Shown piece by piece: positions 1-10,358 of a DNA stretch of 64,000 nucleotides; positions within the stretch are counted from its first letter, which is position 1; each line of letters starts with the position of its first letter. The DNA is taken from positions 62,001 through 126,000 of the forward strand of contig JAJOHG010000017.1 in NCBI GenBank assembly GCA_021029095.1, read 5' to 3'. Made by a program: the position numbers and the translations under genes. A model generated the notes under the pieces. That model was not told the DNA's origin, did no database searches, and saw only the letters and a program-made list of their open reading frames with translations. Origin of the DNA: Phellopilus nigrolimitatus (Eukaryota; Basidiomycota; Agaricomycetes; Hymenochaetales; Hymenochaetaceae).

Positions 1-407
1 CGTCACCCCGACGTGGAGCACATCGCCCACGAGCAGCGGCGTAAGCAGAGCGCGCACGATCTTCTCCTGGAGGGCAGGCGCAAACGCAAGATGCCGCGCA
101 CAGGCATGCAGGACGAAGGCATTGACGACGCCGATGAGCGCGCAGACGTGCGCGAGCTGCAGGACGGTCACGAGCGTCGCAAGCGGGAGCTCCCCCGGCG
201 GACCGCCGGACGGCCAGGGCGCCTGGTTATCGTGCGTCTGTGAAGGCTGTGAATCAGAAACGCGAACGGGTGAGAACGAGAACTGTCTGGAAAGCGCACC
301 TTCTGCGGCGAGGCGATGGCCCCGATGAACCCCGTAAGAGTCAACAACGGCTCGTAGATCCCGAATAAAACATAGTAGAAAGTCGGAATCGCTGAAGTGG
401 GAGCCAT
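1..407 (-). CDS. DUF7704-like membrane protein (partial, 5' part only)
   Basis: The gene starts at the ATG at 407 on the minus strand and runs off the left edge of the window, so its C-terminus is missing. Exon 1 (300-407) begins MAPTSAIPTFYYVLFGIYEP and continues into a hydrophobic helix (LLTLTGFIGAIASPQK). A 62-bp GT-AG intron (238-299) follows, and exon 2 (1-237) reads THDNQAPWPSGGPP and then a second hydrophobic stretch around LQLAHVCALIGVVNAFVLHA. From memory this N-terminal pattern matches the fungal DUF7704 family of small multi-pass membrane proteins of unknown function. That family call is recognition rather than a search. No role can be inferred. Confidence 0.7.
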
Positions 408-1247
408 GTCGTGGACGTGAGGGTCGGGGCTACACCCTGCTGAGGACTCTGAGCTCGGACCCGGTCATCACGCAAGCTTTACTGTAATAGAGAAACAGGT
501 CGAGCACGGGTGTAATTTTATCACGCGAATCACAACAATGATCATTGAGCCGGCCCTAAAGGTCCTCCTTTATCTGAATTTACAGCTCGCTTTTCCAGCT
601 TTTTTCTTCATCTTACATCAAGGTCTGAAGTATACCAAGGCAGCAGAGCATTCGCCTCCAGCTCTGCTTATAAGCCTAATGGCGACGACCGAGAGCAACG
701 CGTCGAGGATTATAATGCGTTGCCCGATGGAACTTTTTGTGTCGCTCGGGCAGGGCTTCGCTTTCTTCTGACATTTCCTGCTTCGTTCTCCCGATATACA
801 TGTTGTTCCCACTATTTTGTCGGCGGACCAACTATTTCGACGGCTGCAGATTCTCTGCTGAAGAGTGCCGTATGTATAGACACCGTATGGGAGGCCTTCA
901 AGGCAGTTATGTCTGCGTATGAGAATAAATCTACATTGCTAGCTTAGTTGTGTGCTCCGCAGCCACTTCCGCTTCGGCTGACTTGCATATCCGTAGAATG
1001 AAGCACCCGTGGTTTTCATAATCGTGTGTTCAAGAAATGTTGTGTAACTTGTGTTCAATGGACGATGCTAGATTGTCTTACCCACCTGTGAGAGTATCGA
1101 CGCTTGCGGTAAAATGAATTCCATTGTGCGACGTTGTTGCTCGGTGTCGTCTCTCTGGGTGTCGCTCGGTGCCGAAGCCGCCGATCCCGACTGCCTTTCT
1201 CGTTACTCGAACTGTCCCAGACTGCCTACACTCTGCTCCCGCCTTTG
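408..1247. other. Intergenic region between divergent genes
   Basis: About 840 bp between the divergent starts of the DUF7704-like gene and the fluoride exporter. Short open frames exist on both strands, but none shows conserved protein-like composition or splice structure. It presumably contains both promoters; I see no clear TATA box or repeat. Confidence 0.5.
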
Positions 1248-2604
1248 ATGGCGTCCGGCTCGTCGTCGAACAGCAAGGATATAGAGAAGGAGACGCTTCG
1301 TGCAGAAGACCTCGAAAAGGCCGAACAGCCGCCCCCTCCCCACCGCACTGATGAGGTCGCAGACGCCATCTACCCGCCCACGCAGGAACATGTCGGCGAC
1401 GCCGAGTCGCTCGCAAGCGTTAATCTGCCTCCAAGCGAGGCAGAGGTCGAGGAGGGTGGCCTCCCCGGAGCCAAGCCAAGCCAGATTGCGAAAACGTACG
1501 CGACGTTCTCCCTGCCGGCCATCACCTCGCTCATGGCCCCGTCGGTGTTCGGCGTGCTCGCACGACTGGGTCTGCTCGCGATCACGGGCTACGATGAGCA
1601 CGCGGTATTCCCGCTGGCATGGGTTCAGGCGGCAGGATGCCTCATCATGGGGTTCACTCTGGGCTTAAGAGACCAAATTGGTGCTTAGTGCGTATGTGCG
1701 ACCTCGGTTTCTGATGAACTACGTGAAGTAACGGGTGAAGGACAGTTATGGGCCGTTATACACCGCAATAACGACAGGTATGCATGCCGCTCTTTGGAAA
1801 ATCACCAGCTTGGCTGACACCTTGCGTTTCGCAGGTTTCTGCGGCTCGTTAACGACGTTCTCAAGTTGGCAACTTGACGTCTTTCTCTCCTGGGCAAATA
1901 CTCAGGACGCACACAGGGACTGGTTTCGCGATGTGAGTTCTGATTCTCGTGCGGAAAGAACAAGGAACCCTGAATTGTTTGAACAGGTCATAGATGGTCT
2001 TGCGAAAACGATATTCACACTTGCTATTTCTCTTTCCTCTGTAACATTGGGTCTTCATCTCGCTCGACAGGTGTCGCGTTTCATCCCACGCATAAAACCT
2101 GCCCCTCCTCTTGCTCGTCATATTTTTAGAGTGCTCTCAGTTCTCGTCTACGCTGCGACGTTACCCGCATATTTCAAGGCTTCGCCTTCCTTCCGGCACC
2201 AAGCGACCGCCGCGCTGCTCTTCTCCTTCCCGGGAACGCTCACGCGGTACGTCCTCGCGGCGAAGCTCACGCCGCTCCTCACACTTTTCCCGCTCGGCAC
2301 ATTCGTCGCAAACACGGTCGGTTCCGCGCTCCTTGGAGTGTTTCACGTGTTGCAACGCAGGTCAGCGCAGCCTTCTCCGAATGCCTGTGCGATCTTGCAG
2401 GGCCTGATGGACGGGTACTGCGGGTGCCTGACAACAGTGAGCACGTTTGCGGTCGAAGTAGGAGCGCTAAAGGCGAGAAGAGCATGGTTGTATGTGGGAC
2501 TGAGCTGGGCTGTTAGCCAGCTGCTTTTACTTATAGTTATGGGTGTATCATGGTGGGGAGCCGACATAAATGAAAGTCAGATGTGCGCATTCGCATTGAG
2601 TTAA
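1248..2604 (+). CDS. FEX1: Fluoride export protein, two CrcB domains (FEX family)
   Basis: Fungal FEX proteins are plasma-membrane fluoride channels made of two fused CrcB domains; they protect cells from environmental fluoride. The ATG at 1248 opens a Ser/Glu/Pro-rich cytosolic N-terminus of about 85 residues. CrcB domain 1 follows, with the signature TTGFCGSLTTFSSW, and domain 2 carries LGTFVANTVGSALLG and GYCGCLTTVSTF. Introns at 1778-1834 (57 bp) and 1933-1986 (54 bp) splice in frame. The junction between LGLRDQI (ending about 1680) and DSYGPLYTAITTG (from 1741) does not resolve: the best donor (1681) and acceptor (1740) differ by one base in phase. This suggests a missed splice form or an indel in the sequence. 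The gene converges on TspO with only about 70 bp between their stop codons. Confidence 0.9.
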
Positions 2605-2673
2605 AATCCAATGTTATAGGCAATACGCAAACGACGTCGCGGAGGTTCCTCGTGAATGTGAAGGATGGAGAGT

Positions 2674-3511
2674 TCAATCCTTCTTGACAATATCCTTATT
2701 TCTGTTTAACCACCACATTCCTCCATTGAGATACGTGGCGAAGCCTAGCCAAGCACAATAGGGGGCCAGAAAGTATGTGCTCTTTCCTCCCGTTGGTCCG
2801 TGCAGTGTTTTCTGAAGAAAAAGGATCGATTATCTTTATGACGCAGAAAACATAATAAACAGACTTACAGTAAGGTATGCCACGATTCCGGTAAGCGCTG
2901 TGATGTCGACTAACGCCAGACCAGGCTGCCCGGCCATCGAGAAATGGGTAAATAATGTTAGCTATGTGCCTAGGAAGCTCACCTTCTTGAGTTTGAAGAA
3001 TAGAGGGGTCCAGAGGAAGTTGAGTCCGAGCTGGCCGTAGTATAATGCAAGACCTAAGGATGCATCATCACTGAAAATGCGCGTCAAATGGATGAAATAA
3101 ATCAGTACAGAATGCATACCGAGTGGATGAGGAAAAGCTCGAGTCAATCTCCTTTGCAGCAAGGTGCGACGCATAGCCCATGCCTGTCCGGGATAATGTT
3201 AATGAGCACCTTTCAAAATTTTTTTTTTTTTTGCGCTGCTCCCGCACCGATGTAAAGCAGGGACCATGCTACAGGAAAAGTCTTGCTGGGAGGCCTTCCT
3301 GGAGGGGATGCAAGGCTCTTTTGTTGTATAAAAGTAAGTAAGTGCTCTCATGCACAATACAAATAGAGCATACATTGTACCAATAGCCCCGGACAGCCTT
3401 TCTAGTCGGCAAGCCACTCAGTGTTCCTATTGCAAGCGGGAGTCCGACCGCTGTTACAGGATTGCGCGCAATAGACAGGGATAGGCCCTGGAGGCCGTCA
3501 ATGATAGACAT
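2674..3511 (-). CDS. TspO/MBR family membrane protein (translocator protein)
   Basis: TspO proteins are five-helix membrane proteins that bind porphyrins and cholesterol-like ligands; in eukaryotes they sit in mitochondrial or ER membranes and are linked to stress and haem/sterol handling. Read on the minus strand, the exons give MSIIDGLQGLSLSIARNPVT, then WYNSLASPPGRPPSKTFPVA followed by WSLLYIGAG (the WYxxLxxPxxxPP and W-xx-LY hallmarks), MGYASHLAAKEIDSS, LGLALYYGQLGLNFLWTPLF, and finally APYCAWLGFATYLNGGMWWL with a KKD end. At least five exons are joined by introns of about 50-85 bp. All helices are represented and the length (about 190 residues) is normal, so it looks complete. The precise fungal function is not established by sequence. 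Confidence 0.9.
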
Positions 3512-3655
3512 GGTCGTCGTCCAAGAGCTGTCCAGGGTTCAGCTTGGAGGTCAGAATATGATGATCATGGTGATGTCATGGCTTTGCACAAATGGGATTC
3601 AACGCGTTGTTGACGCGTCTCTCAAGATCGGCATCGGCCGGAAAACGGCTTGGTC

Positions 3656-4214
3656 ATGGACTACACGCCTCGCCACTCTCAACCGTTCACGTTCGGGCAA
3701 GCTCTGCAACTCGAAATCCCTACCATAGCAACAGGTCTTCACTCTCACCTTCTGCATTTCCTATCTCATACGGACTTTGTGATGAACAGAAATTTCCCGT
3801 CTGGAAAACTCACTCCAACATCTTAATCAGACGCAAGACGAATTGAATGAACACCTGTCTGGCTCGTCCGAAGATGACCGTGAGCTACTGGATGCTGTGA
3901 AAGAGAACAATGCAGTCATGTACGTCCTTGCGTAGTCCTTTGACTTGCTTAATTTTTTGGAATGTTAATTCCTTTGCTTTGATAGTGCTTCGCAGAAAGA
4001 GAGGATATCCATGCTGAAAATGGCACTAGAAGCAAAGGGTATAAATACGTCGAGCGCTCACTATAACCCGACGAGCGGAGGTGGAGCTCTAACTACGGCG
4101 ATGTACCACGATAGCTCACCTGCTCAAACATCGCAGCCGCAGCTTGCAAACGGTCAGGATGACGAAGCACTCGCAAACCATGGCGAAGACGAAGATGCAG
4201 GAATGTATCTGTAG
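3656..4214 (+). CDS. Small conserved coiled-coil protein, function unknown
   Basis: Three exons joined by GT-AG introns at 3735-3789 and 3920-3985 give a protein of about 145 residues. It starts MDYTPRHSQPFTFGQALQLE. A heptad-rich helix follows (EISRLENSLQHLNQTQDELN), then an acidic turn (SGSSEDDRELLDAVKENN) and a second helix (IASQKERISMLKMALEAKG). The tail is polar and acidic, ending EDEDAGMYL. Both introns keep the helix reading frame, which supports a real gene. I think this helix-acidic-helix pattern recurs in fungal genomes, but I do not recognise a named function. A role as a subunit of a larger complex would be typical of such a small coiled-coil protein; that is a guess. Confidence 0.65.
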
Positions 4215-5495
4215 CGAGTCCTTTACTATTGACTGAAGGGATCCCTAGCGCTTTTGACTTCGCTCTTACCTTCAAACTAGAAGACACGTTTTTCAAGTGT
4301 AACCTTGCCATGTAATTTGACTTTTCTGGTTCTTCTATCGCCAGTTACAAGGTCAAGATCAAACTTTCGTCCTATGCTTTCAAACCGGAGGGGCTTGCTT
4401 AGAGTAAAGTACTCGCACAAAAATACAAGATTTCTTTTTATCTCCCCTTCGATAACAAATATAAATTTGCTCGAAGACGCAGCTTGGAAGCTCTTTCTTG
4501 CGTTTTTTTCTTCCGGTCGGACCGGAGTACTTGATATAACTTCACAACGGTGCGGACCATCATTCCATCCTACCTACTTAAATTGTAGCATCAATCCTTC
4601 TGTCACCAGACTATGGAGAATGGATGCATAGCAGAAGCATATGTGCGAACAAGCTTGGCTATACAACTGACATGGTTTATAGGGTTTTGCTTCGCAGCGG
4701 CAGTTGATGATCCACAAAATTATACTTCCCGCGGAAATGATTCGGTAGAGGCGCTCTCACGCAGGCCGGTACCGCTGTCAATGGCAGCGGGGAATCGGAG
4801 TAATCCTGATCCTTGGGCATGACCTGCTCTCGATCCATTCTTCGCAACCTCGGTATCCCTCCTTTTCTCCGGTTTTAAGTCCGCTGGTTCACAGTCCTCG
4901 CGGCATTTGGGTGCTGGTAATAAAAACAGTGATGAAACGGTGGTAGCGAGACGCCAAGTATTACAATAAATGCGGATTTGGCCGAAATGGCAAAAGATCG
5001 CTGACTTGCTATTTTAGGATTCCCCGTGCTGCCGATCATTTTTGGTTCTTTCCGCTTTCCTCACCGGTCAAACTACGCCAATCGTCTTGCGTCTCCTCTC
5101 ACTTAGCTAGGCGGCATCGTTATCAGAACATCGCTGCCGTCGTGAAGAAGAAAAAAATCATAATGTCTGGATCACCTCAGCGCACTTCTTCGGAGGTGCA
5201 TCCAAGCCCGTGTTACCTCAATTGAATTGCACTGACCTTGTGATCATCACTTGGCAGCTAGGACTCAGGTCGTACTATTCTGTTTTACCTTAGGCCCCTC
5301 TCCGAGAGCACCGCAGGAACTTGACAGGCCCGGGGTCACGCCGACAAAAATATGAGCATGGTTCCGTTCTTTATTCGATTCTGCGCAACCGATACATGCC
5401 GCATGTATATTTTCTCCTTCGCTGACGCAGGTGCTCCTGGAGTACTTAAGCTCCAAGCCTCACGATCCCCTAGATTGTTCTTCCACAATAGCACC
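4215..5495. other. Intergenic region upstream of the MFS permease
   Basis: About 1.28 kb with no convincing gene. The longest open frames have no conserved motifs and no credible splice context. It probably holds the 3' UTR of the coiled-coil gene and the promoter of the permease. Confidence 0.5.
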
Positions 5496-7735
5496 ATGAG
5501 CTTCCCTCGGCCGTCCCTTGAGGAGAAAAAGGAACCCGCAGCTGCTGGAGTGAACGTTGAAGAATATGACGCCGAGTTCGGAGGATACGAAGAAAGGCGC
5601 AGGCTCGAGCGCAAGTTGCTTTGGAAGCTTGACTGTAGACTATCTATCATGCTGGTTATCTATATCTTGAACTACGTGCGAGGCATTTTTTAACTTGTTC
5701 AAAAGACGGCTGATTTAAATAAAATAAAAACATCCATCCATAGGTTGACAGAAATAATGCTGCGTAAGCCAGCTTGACTGCACAATACTCCGTAAAGTCT
5801 TAGTTCTAAATCTCTACGTCCAATTTATAGAGCAGCTCGGCTTCGAGGTTTCTCGAGCGATCTACATCTTAAGGGCGAAGAGTTCGATACGTTATTGTCG
5901 ATATTGTATGTCGGCTACATTTTGATGCAAATCCCTTCGTAAGTCTTGCTGTATGCTTCTGACTTGAAAATCATGTTTATAAATACCAGAAACATGTTCC
6001 TGAATCACATTGGGAGACCGTCGGTATATCTTCCGTTTTGCATGATAATATGGGGTACGAGCTTGCTTGATTTTCGCTCGTTCTTGCAATCTAAATGCAT
6101 ACATTCTATTCTTCTCTGTTTCTTTTTCAGGCACGATATCTATCCTCACCGGTCGGTGCCTACCGCATTCTGATTTCATATAATCCTGAATTATTTGCCT
6201 AATTTCGATTGCCTACCTGTCTTCTTTTCCGCGTCTCCAGGAATCACTAAAAAGTAAGTTGTTTATTCACAGTTCCCAACTAATTTGAGAATGCACGGCC
6301 TGACTTCATAGCAAAGCTTCATCGGTGCACTCTTAACTCGTTTCTTCCTCGGATTCGTCGAGGCTGCGTTTTTCCCCGGCGCTCTTTTCCTCTTGTCAAA
6401 ATGGTACACCCGAGAAGAACTTGGCTTGCGTATCTCTATCCTCTACATCGGGAATTTGGCGAGTGGTGCTTTCGGGACACTCATAGGCAAGTCGAGAATT
6501 TAAATTGATCAGTCAGAAAGTAAAACGAAATTGACGTCGTTACAGCGTCAGGAATCCTGGATGGCATGCAAGGAAAACTCGGGCAAGACGCCTGGAGGTA
6601 CGTTGCGGCTTTCATTTTGTAAATTTAGCCAGTAACAAAATACCCTTTTTCTGGCAGATGGCTATTCTTCATTGAGGGAAGCCTAACCATTGCTGTTGCA
6701 ATCGCCGCAATCTTCATTCTCCCTGATTTTCCAACAACAACGCGTTGGCTCACCCCCGAAGAGCGCAGTCTCGCTATACGACGTATGGCAGAGGACGGCG
6801 GAATCAATGTCGGCGATCAGGAGGATGCAGAAACACTGTCAGCCTCAGGAAGTACGCCCAATGCTAATCAGCAAAGAAAAAGCAAATTTTTCCTCCGTCA
6901 TGGGCATGGATTTTGGCTAGCTGTGTCGGATTGGAAGGTGTGGTGGCTCACATTGGCCTTGACAGCAGAGGTAACGGCACTGTCTTTCAATGCATTCTTC
7001 CCGACTTTGAGTGCAACTCTTGGCTTTGGGACCACGGTGACACTGGTTCTCTGTGCGCCGCCTTGGATTGTGGCAAGTGTTGTCACTTTCTTCAACTCCA
7101 GGTAACCAGTATTATGGACTTCCATTTTCAGGTCTGACACTTTACCTAGGCATTCCGACAGAAAGGGCGAGAGATTCTACCATGTCGTTGTCCCTCTTTT
7201 TGTCGGAATTATTGGATTTATTATTGCAATATCTACTATGAACATTGCAGCTCGTTATGTCTCTTTGTATGTCAAGGAAATCTGGCCGGTTTCCACTTGA
7301 ATGTCTTTCGCTGATCAACTCGTCCCTCCTTCAGGTTTTTGATGAGTCTCTCGTATTGCGGGTACATCGTGTGCTTTGCGTGGATTAGTAACTCTATTCC
7401 TCGCCCACCATCGAAACGCGCGGTTGCGCTCGCTCTCACGAACTGCATCTCGCAGCTCGGCAATGTCGCAGGATCGTAAGCACATATACTTTTGTCAATG
7501 CGACTCCCTTTATTTTTCCTTACTGAAATGTCATCTCTCCGCGACTAGATACGTCTGGCCGACAAATTGGGGTCCGTCGTACCGCAACTCATACGCAATC
7601 TGTATTTCTTTGCAGGGCCTGACAATAGTGATGTGTTGGCTATTTCGAAGACACCTAAAGGCTTTGAACGAGGAGTTGGAAAGAGCCGAACAAGAAAGGA
7701 ATGAAAATCGGAAAGGATTTAGGTACCTCTTGTAA
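5496..7735 (+). CDS. MFS transporter, anion:cation symporter (Dal5/allantoate permease-like) family
   Basis: Proton-coupled permeases of this family import organic anions such as allantoate, nicotinate, pantothenate or dipeptides. The ATG at 5496 gives a hydrophilic N-terminus ending in the family helix LERKLLWKLDCRLSIMLVIY. Next come the family-typical NYVDRNNAAAARLRG, LHLKGEEFDTLLSILYVGYI, the helix-3 segment NMFLNHIGRPSVYLPFCMII and SILTG. Then follow GALLTRFFLGFVEAAFFPGA and LSKWYTREELGLRISILYIG. The second half contains FYHVVVPLFVGIIGFIIAIS, ALTNCISQLGNVAGS and YVWPTNWGPSYRNSYAICIS. It ends ENRKGFRYLL, the usual family terminus. Roughly nine short introns interrupt it. The substrate cannot be read from sequence. 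Confidence 0.9.
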
Positions 7736-8193
7736 AAATCTTGATACTGTTTGATCCTCTTTTTGTCTTTGACCAGACCTTCTTTCGGCCGGCAGTCTTG
7801 TAAACTACTGTATTTCGTCAAAACAATCAATCTCTGAGATTTTGCACACCCTCAGACTGCACCAGAATGTATCCGAGCCAGGTTTTTTCTATAAGATTTA
7901 TAGCTATTTAATCATTGGAGTTTTTTTGTTGAGTGGTGGCTTGATCGTGTCGGGTTGTCTGTGCCTTATTTTAGATTGCACGTCATTGTTAGACCGAGCG
8001 CAGAAGCAAGAGGGCGCACAATATTCCATACACACTCTTTACTTGAGTGACAGAAAAAGAAAGAATATAAAGAAAGAATATTACTTGCTTACTCGTAAGC
8101 GGAAGTCAAGCCACAACTTGTTTTACATAACCAAGCCAAAGATCGCCGAAAAGAATGTCAGCCCAATTGAATTCAATCTTGGTATGTATTTTT
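7736..8193. other. AT-rich 3' flank of the permease, left flank of the TIR element
   Basis: About 460 bp. An open frame from 7842 is A/T-rich, lacks conserved motifs and runs into the TIR of the neighbouring insertion, so I do not treat it as a gene. Nothing else is evident. Confidence 0.45.
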
Positions 8194-8195
8194 TA

Positions 8196-8415
8196 TAGTC
8201 GTTTTCATAAATAATGACAGTTGAAAATGAAACGAATGAAGTTTGGCCCCTGAGACCCCGCAAACCCCTGTCCTAATTAGGCTGCCGCGTTCGTGCCGGT
8301 GCATACAGCGCGTCGCCGCCATTGCTTTCAACAACGCAACCTCGCTATAATGCAACCTGAGCTGCTTTTCTTTTTTTTTCACTGTACCTACTACTCTATG
8401 TCAAATATATCTTGT
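8196..8415 (+). repeat. Left terminal inverted repeat (220 bp)
   Basis: Inverted copy of 9429-9648, with one difference near 8380 in the poly-T tract. It encodes a 69-residue open frame on the minus strand that recurs, with one residue changed, on the plus strand of the right copy. Confidence 0.9.
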
Positions 8416-8642
8416 TTCTATCCTCTGAGTGATGTTTGCCGTGGATGTTCTTGCAAGATATGGCGAGACGACAGTAGTGTCGTGTATACCTTTTTGCTAT
8501 CTACTACATTGTACACTGACGGCGAACAGCCGATTGCGAAAATAGAGTATCACGCATGCGCTACCGTTGCAGGGCGCCTCGAGCTTGTCGCGACAGTCAT
8601 GGCAGTCGTGCTGTTCCCTATAGTGGAAAGTGCGGGGCTGCC

Positions 8643-9432
8643 TTAGATGCTATTTGCCCCACGTTCGGTTTGTGTCCGATAAAAAGGCCGCACACCCAAC
8701 TCCATGACAATCGTGATATATGGCCGACCATCCGCATTTGCGTTCAGTCCGTTAGCGGGCTGTGTCGAAAAAGCCGATATCCCGTTCGTCAATTTCAGCT
8801 CTGACTTTCGTCTCGGCCGATACTCGATCGTCGACATGGACAAGGATACCGGTCATGGAGTTCACCTGGAGTTTCTCGGCGTGCAAGATGACGGGAATAA
8901 ATATGCCCGCCCCCGCTTGACCAGAACAGCATTGGAAAGCCATTACACGAGCTGTCGCTGCCAAAACTGCCTCTGTAGATATGGCCGATGAGTTCCCTGC
9001 ACGCTGGAAGCGTGTAAAGCGCACCCAGGCGCGCTCGAACGCCTGCCCAAAAGTCTGTCCCGCACGCGGCGAAGGTGCCGAGGAAGGCCGAACGCGCGAC
9101 GTGCAGAGACGCGGGGAGCGTCACGAGGGTGCGCAGGGCGAGGTGTGTGCGGAAGGCGCACTGGATGGAGAGCGCGGCGCGCAGGTGCGTCGCGGGGCGT
9201 GTGCGCAGCAAGCACTCGGGATGTCGGTGGGGTTAGGGGAACAGGACAATCAGTTTCCATTTGTGCGCATCGAACTGAAAGCCTGTGTCGCGCAGCTTGT
9301 TCCACGAGTGCGCAATCTCAATGTGCTGGCCAGAGCGCGAGATGGCATCCGTTTGTTGGGTATAGGGCCACAGTGCTGCAGAGTTAGGGAATGGTGGTAA
9401 TGCAGTAACAACGGTGCCTCGGCATGACACAA
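8643..9432 (-). pseudogene. Frameshifted remnant of an uncharacterised basidiomycete protein family
   Basis: Read on the minus strand from 9432, protein-like segments appear in successive frames. The first is LPPFPNSAALWPYTQQTDAI and HIEIAHSWNKLRDTGFQFDA, which ends at a stop near 9236. A second frame gives LRTLVTLPASLHVARSAFLG and TFAACGTDFWAG. A third gives FERAWVRFTRFQRAG, AISTEAVLAATARVMAFQCC, IFIPVILHAEKLQVNSMTGI, DIGFFDTA and a GRPYITIVMELGV end, with a stop at about 8643. These segments read in the right order but in different frames, which is the mark of a decayed gene. From memory, proteins with the AFQCCSGQ, IFIPVIL and PYITIVMELG motifs occur as multicopy hypothetical proteins in mushroom genomes. 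I know no function for them. Confidence 0.6.
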
Positions 9433-9648
9433 GATATATTTGACATAGAGTAGTAGGTACAGTGAGAAAAAAAGAAAAGCAGCTCAGGTTGCATTATAGC
9501 GAGGTTGCGTTGTTGAAAGCAATGGCGGCGACGCGCTGTATGCACCGGCACGAACGCGGCAGCCTAATTAGGACAGGGGTTTGCGGGGTCTCAGGGGCCA
9601 AACTTCATTCGTTTCATTTTCAACTGTCATTATTTATGAAAACGACTA
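9429..9648 (-). repeat. Right terminal inverted repeat (220 bp)
   Basis: Inverted copy of 8196-8415, ending CGACTA immediately before a TA dinucleotide. See the parent element. Confidence 0.9.
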
Positions 9649-9650
9649 TA

Positions 9651-10358
9651 ATAATTTATGTCTGAGCTTTCCTGCGAGTTTTCAGAGCTACTAGTAAAGT
9701 TAAAACATTATCGAGTTATCTGAAAATGGCTTTAATAGACAGCTCATATAAGCAACCCCAGTGGGATTATAGATTAAATCGCTAATGCAATCTACTGAGT
9801 GCTTTTTCTTAGCCGCAGGCCAGTAGATAGATATGCATTCTATGCTGCTAACTGTAGGACCACGTGTCAAGAGTATAGAAATACAGACACTGAGTGATCC
9901 GACACATTTCTACCGGTGATGCTCCAGCTGTTCAAATACAACAGAACTCCGTACTTACAGAGAATATCTTACATACAGGCGTTGCAATAATTATCCCTCA
10001 TTGTCAATTATCTGGGATGTAGAGAAATATAAATTGATCTACTTTGCTTCTACATAGGTTTTCGCCTCTTCGTCCCGGATAATTACCCCCATGCTTTCTC
10101 AGTAATCGATGCATCCTAACTCGCATGGTTGCGAAAATCTTGCGAACAACCTACGAAACCAAAATAATGCTGCATTAGAATTGATAAGATATATTGATAC
10201 ATATGGAGGTCCAGTGCGAAAAGCGAAGATGATGGTCAGATGTCTAATTTACGAGTGCAAGGAACTCTACTTCAGCCAAGATTTGCCTTACTGCATGATT
10301 TACACGCCCAGCCTGGGATCAAGAAGTCAGCAACCTGATAAAAAAAGACGAGAGCCAC
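9651..10358. other. AT-rich intergenic region
   Basis: About 710 bp between the TIR element and the carrier gene. A 96-residue frame (from 10109) has no recognisable motif. I see no RNA gene or repeat. Confidence 0.45.

Larger units (their letters stand above)
8194..9650. mobile_element. 1.45-kb insertion with 220-bp terminal inverted repeats (non-autonomous TIR element)
   Basis: The two ends are inverted copies of each other: 8196-8415 and 9429-9648. They differ by one substitution inside the T-rich tract. The outermost bases are TAGTCG...CGACTA, and each end is flanked by TA (8194-8195 and 9649-9650), compatible with a TA target duplication as in Tc1/mariner-like elements, although a shared palindromic edge is also possible. 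The roughly 1-kb interior holds no transposase; it holds a frameshifted remnant of a protein-coding gene on the minus strand. The near identity of the TIRs implies a recent insertion or recent gene conversion. Confidence 0.8.

Noticed and set aside
8173..8382. 69-codon open frame repeated almost identically at 9462-9665
   Set aside because: Both copies are within the TIRs; they are identical because the TIRs are identical, and no protein-like conservation is seen.
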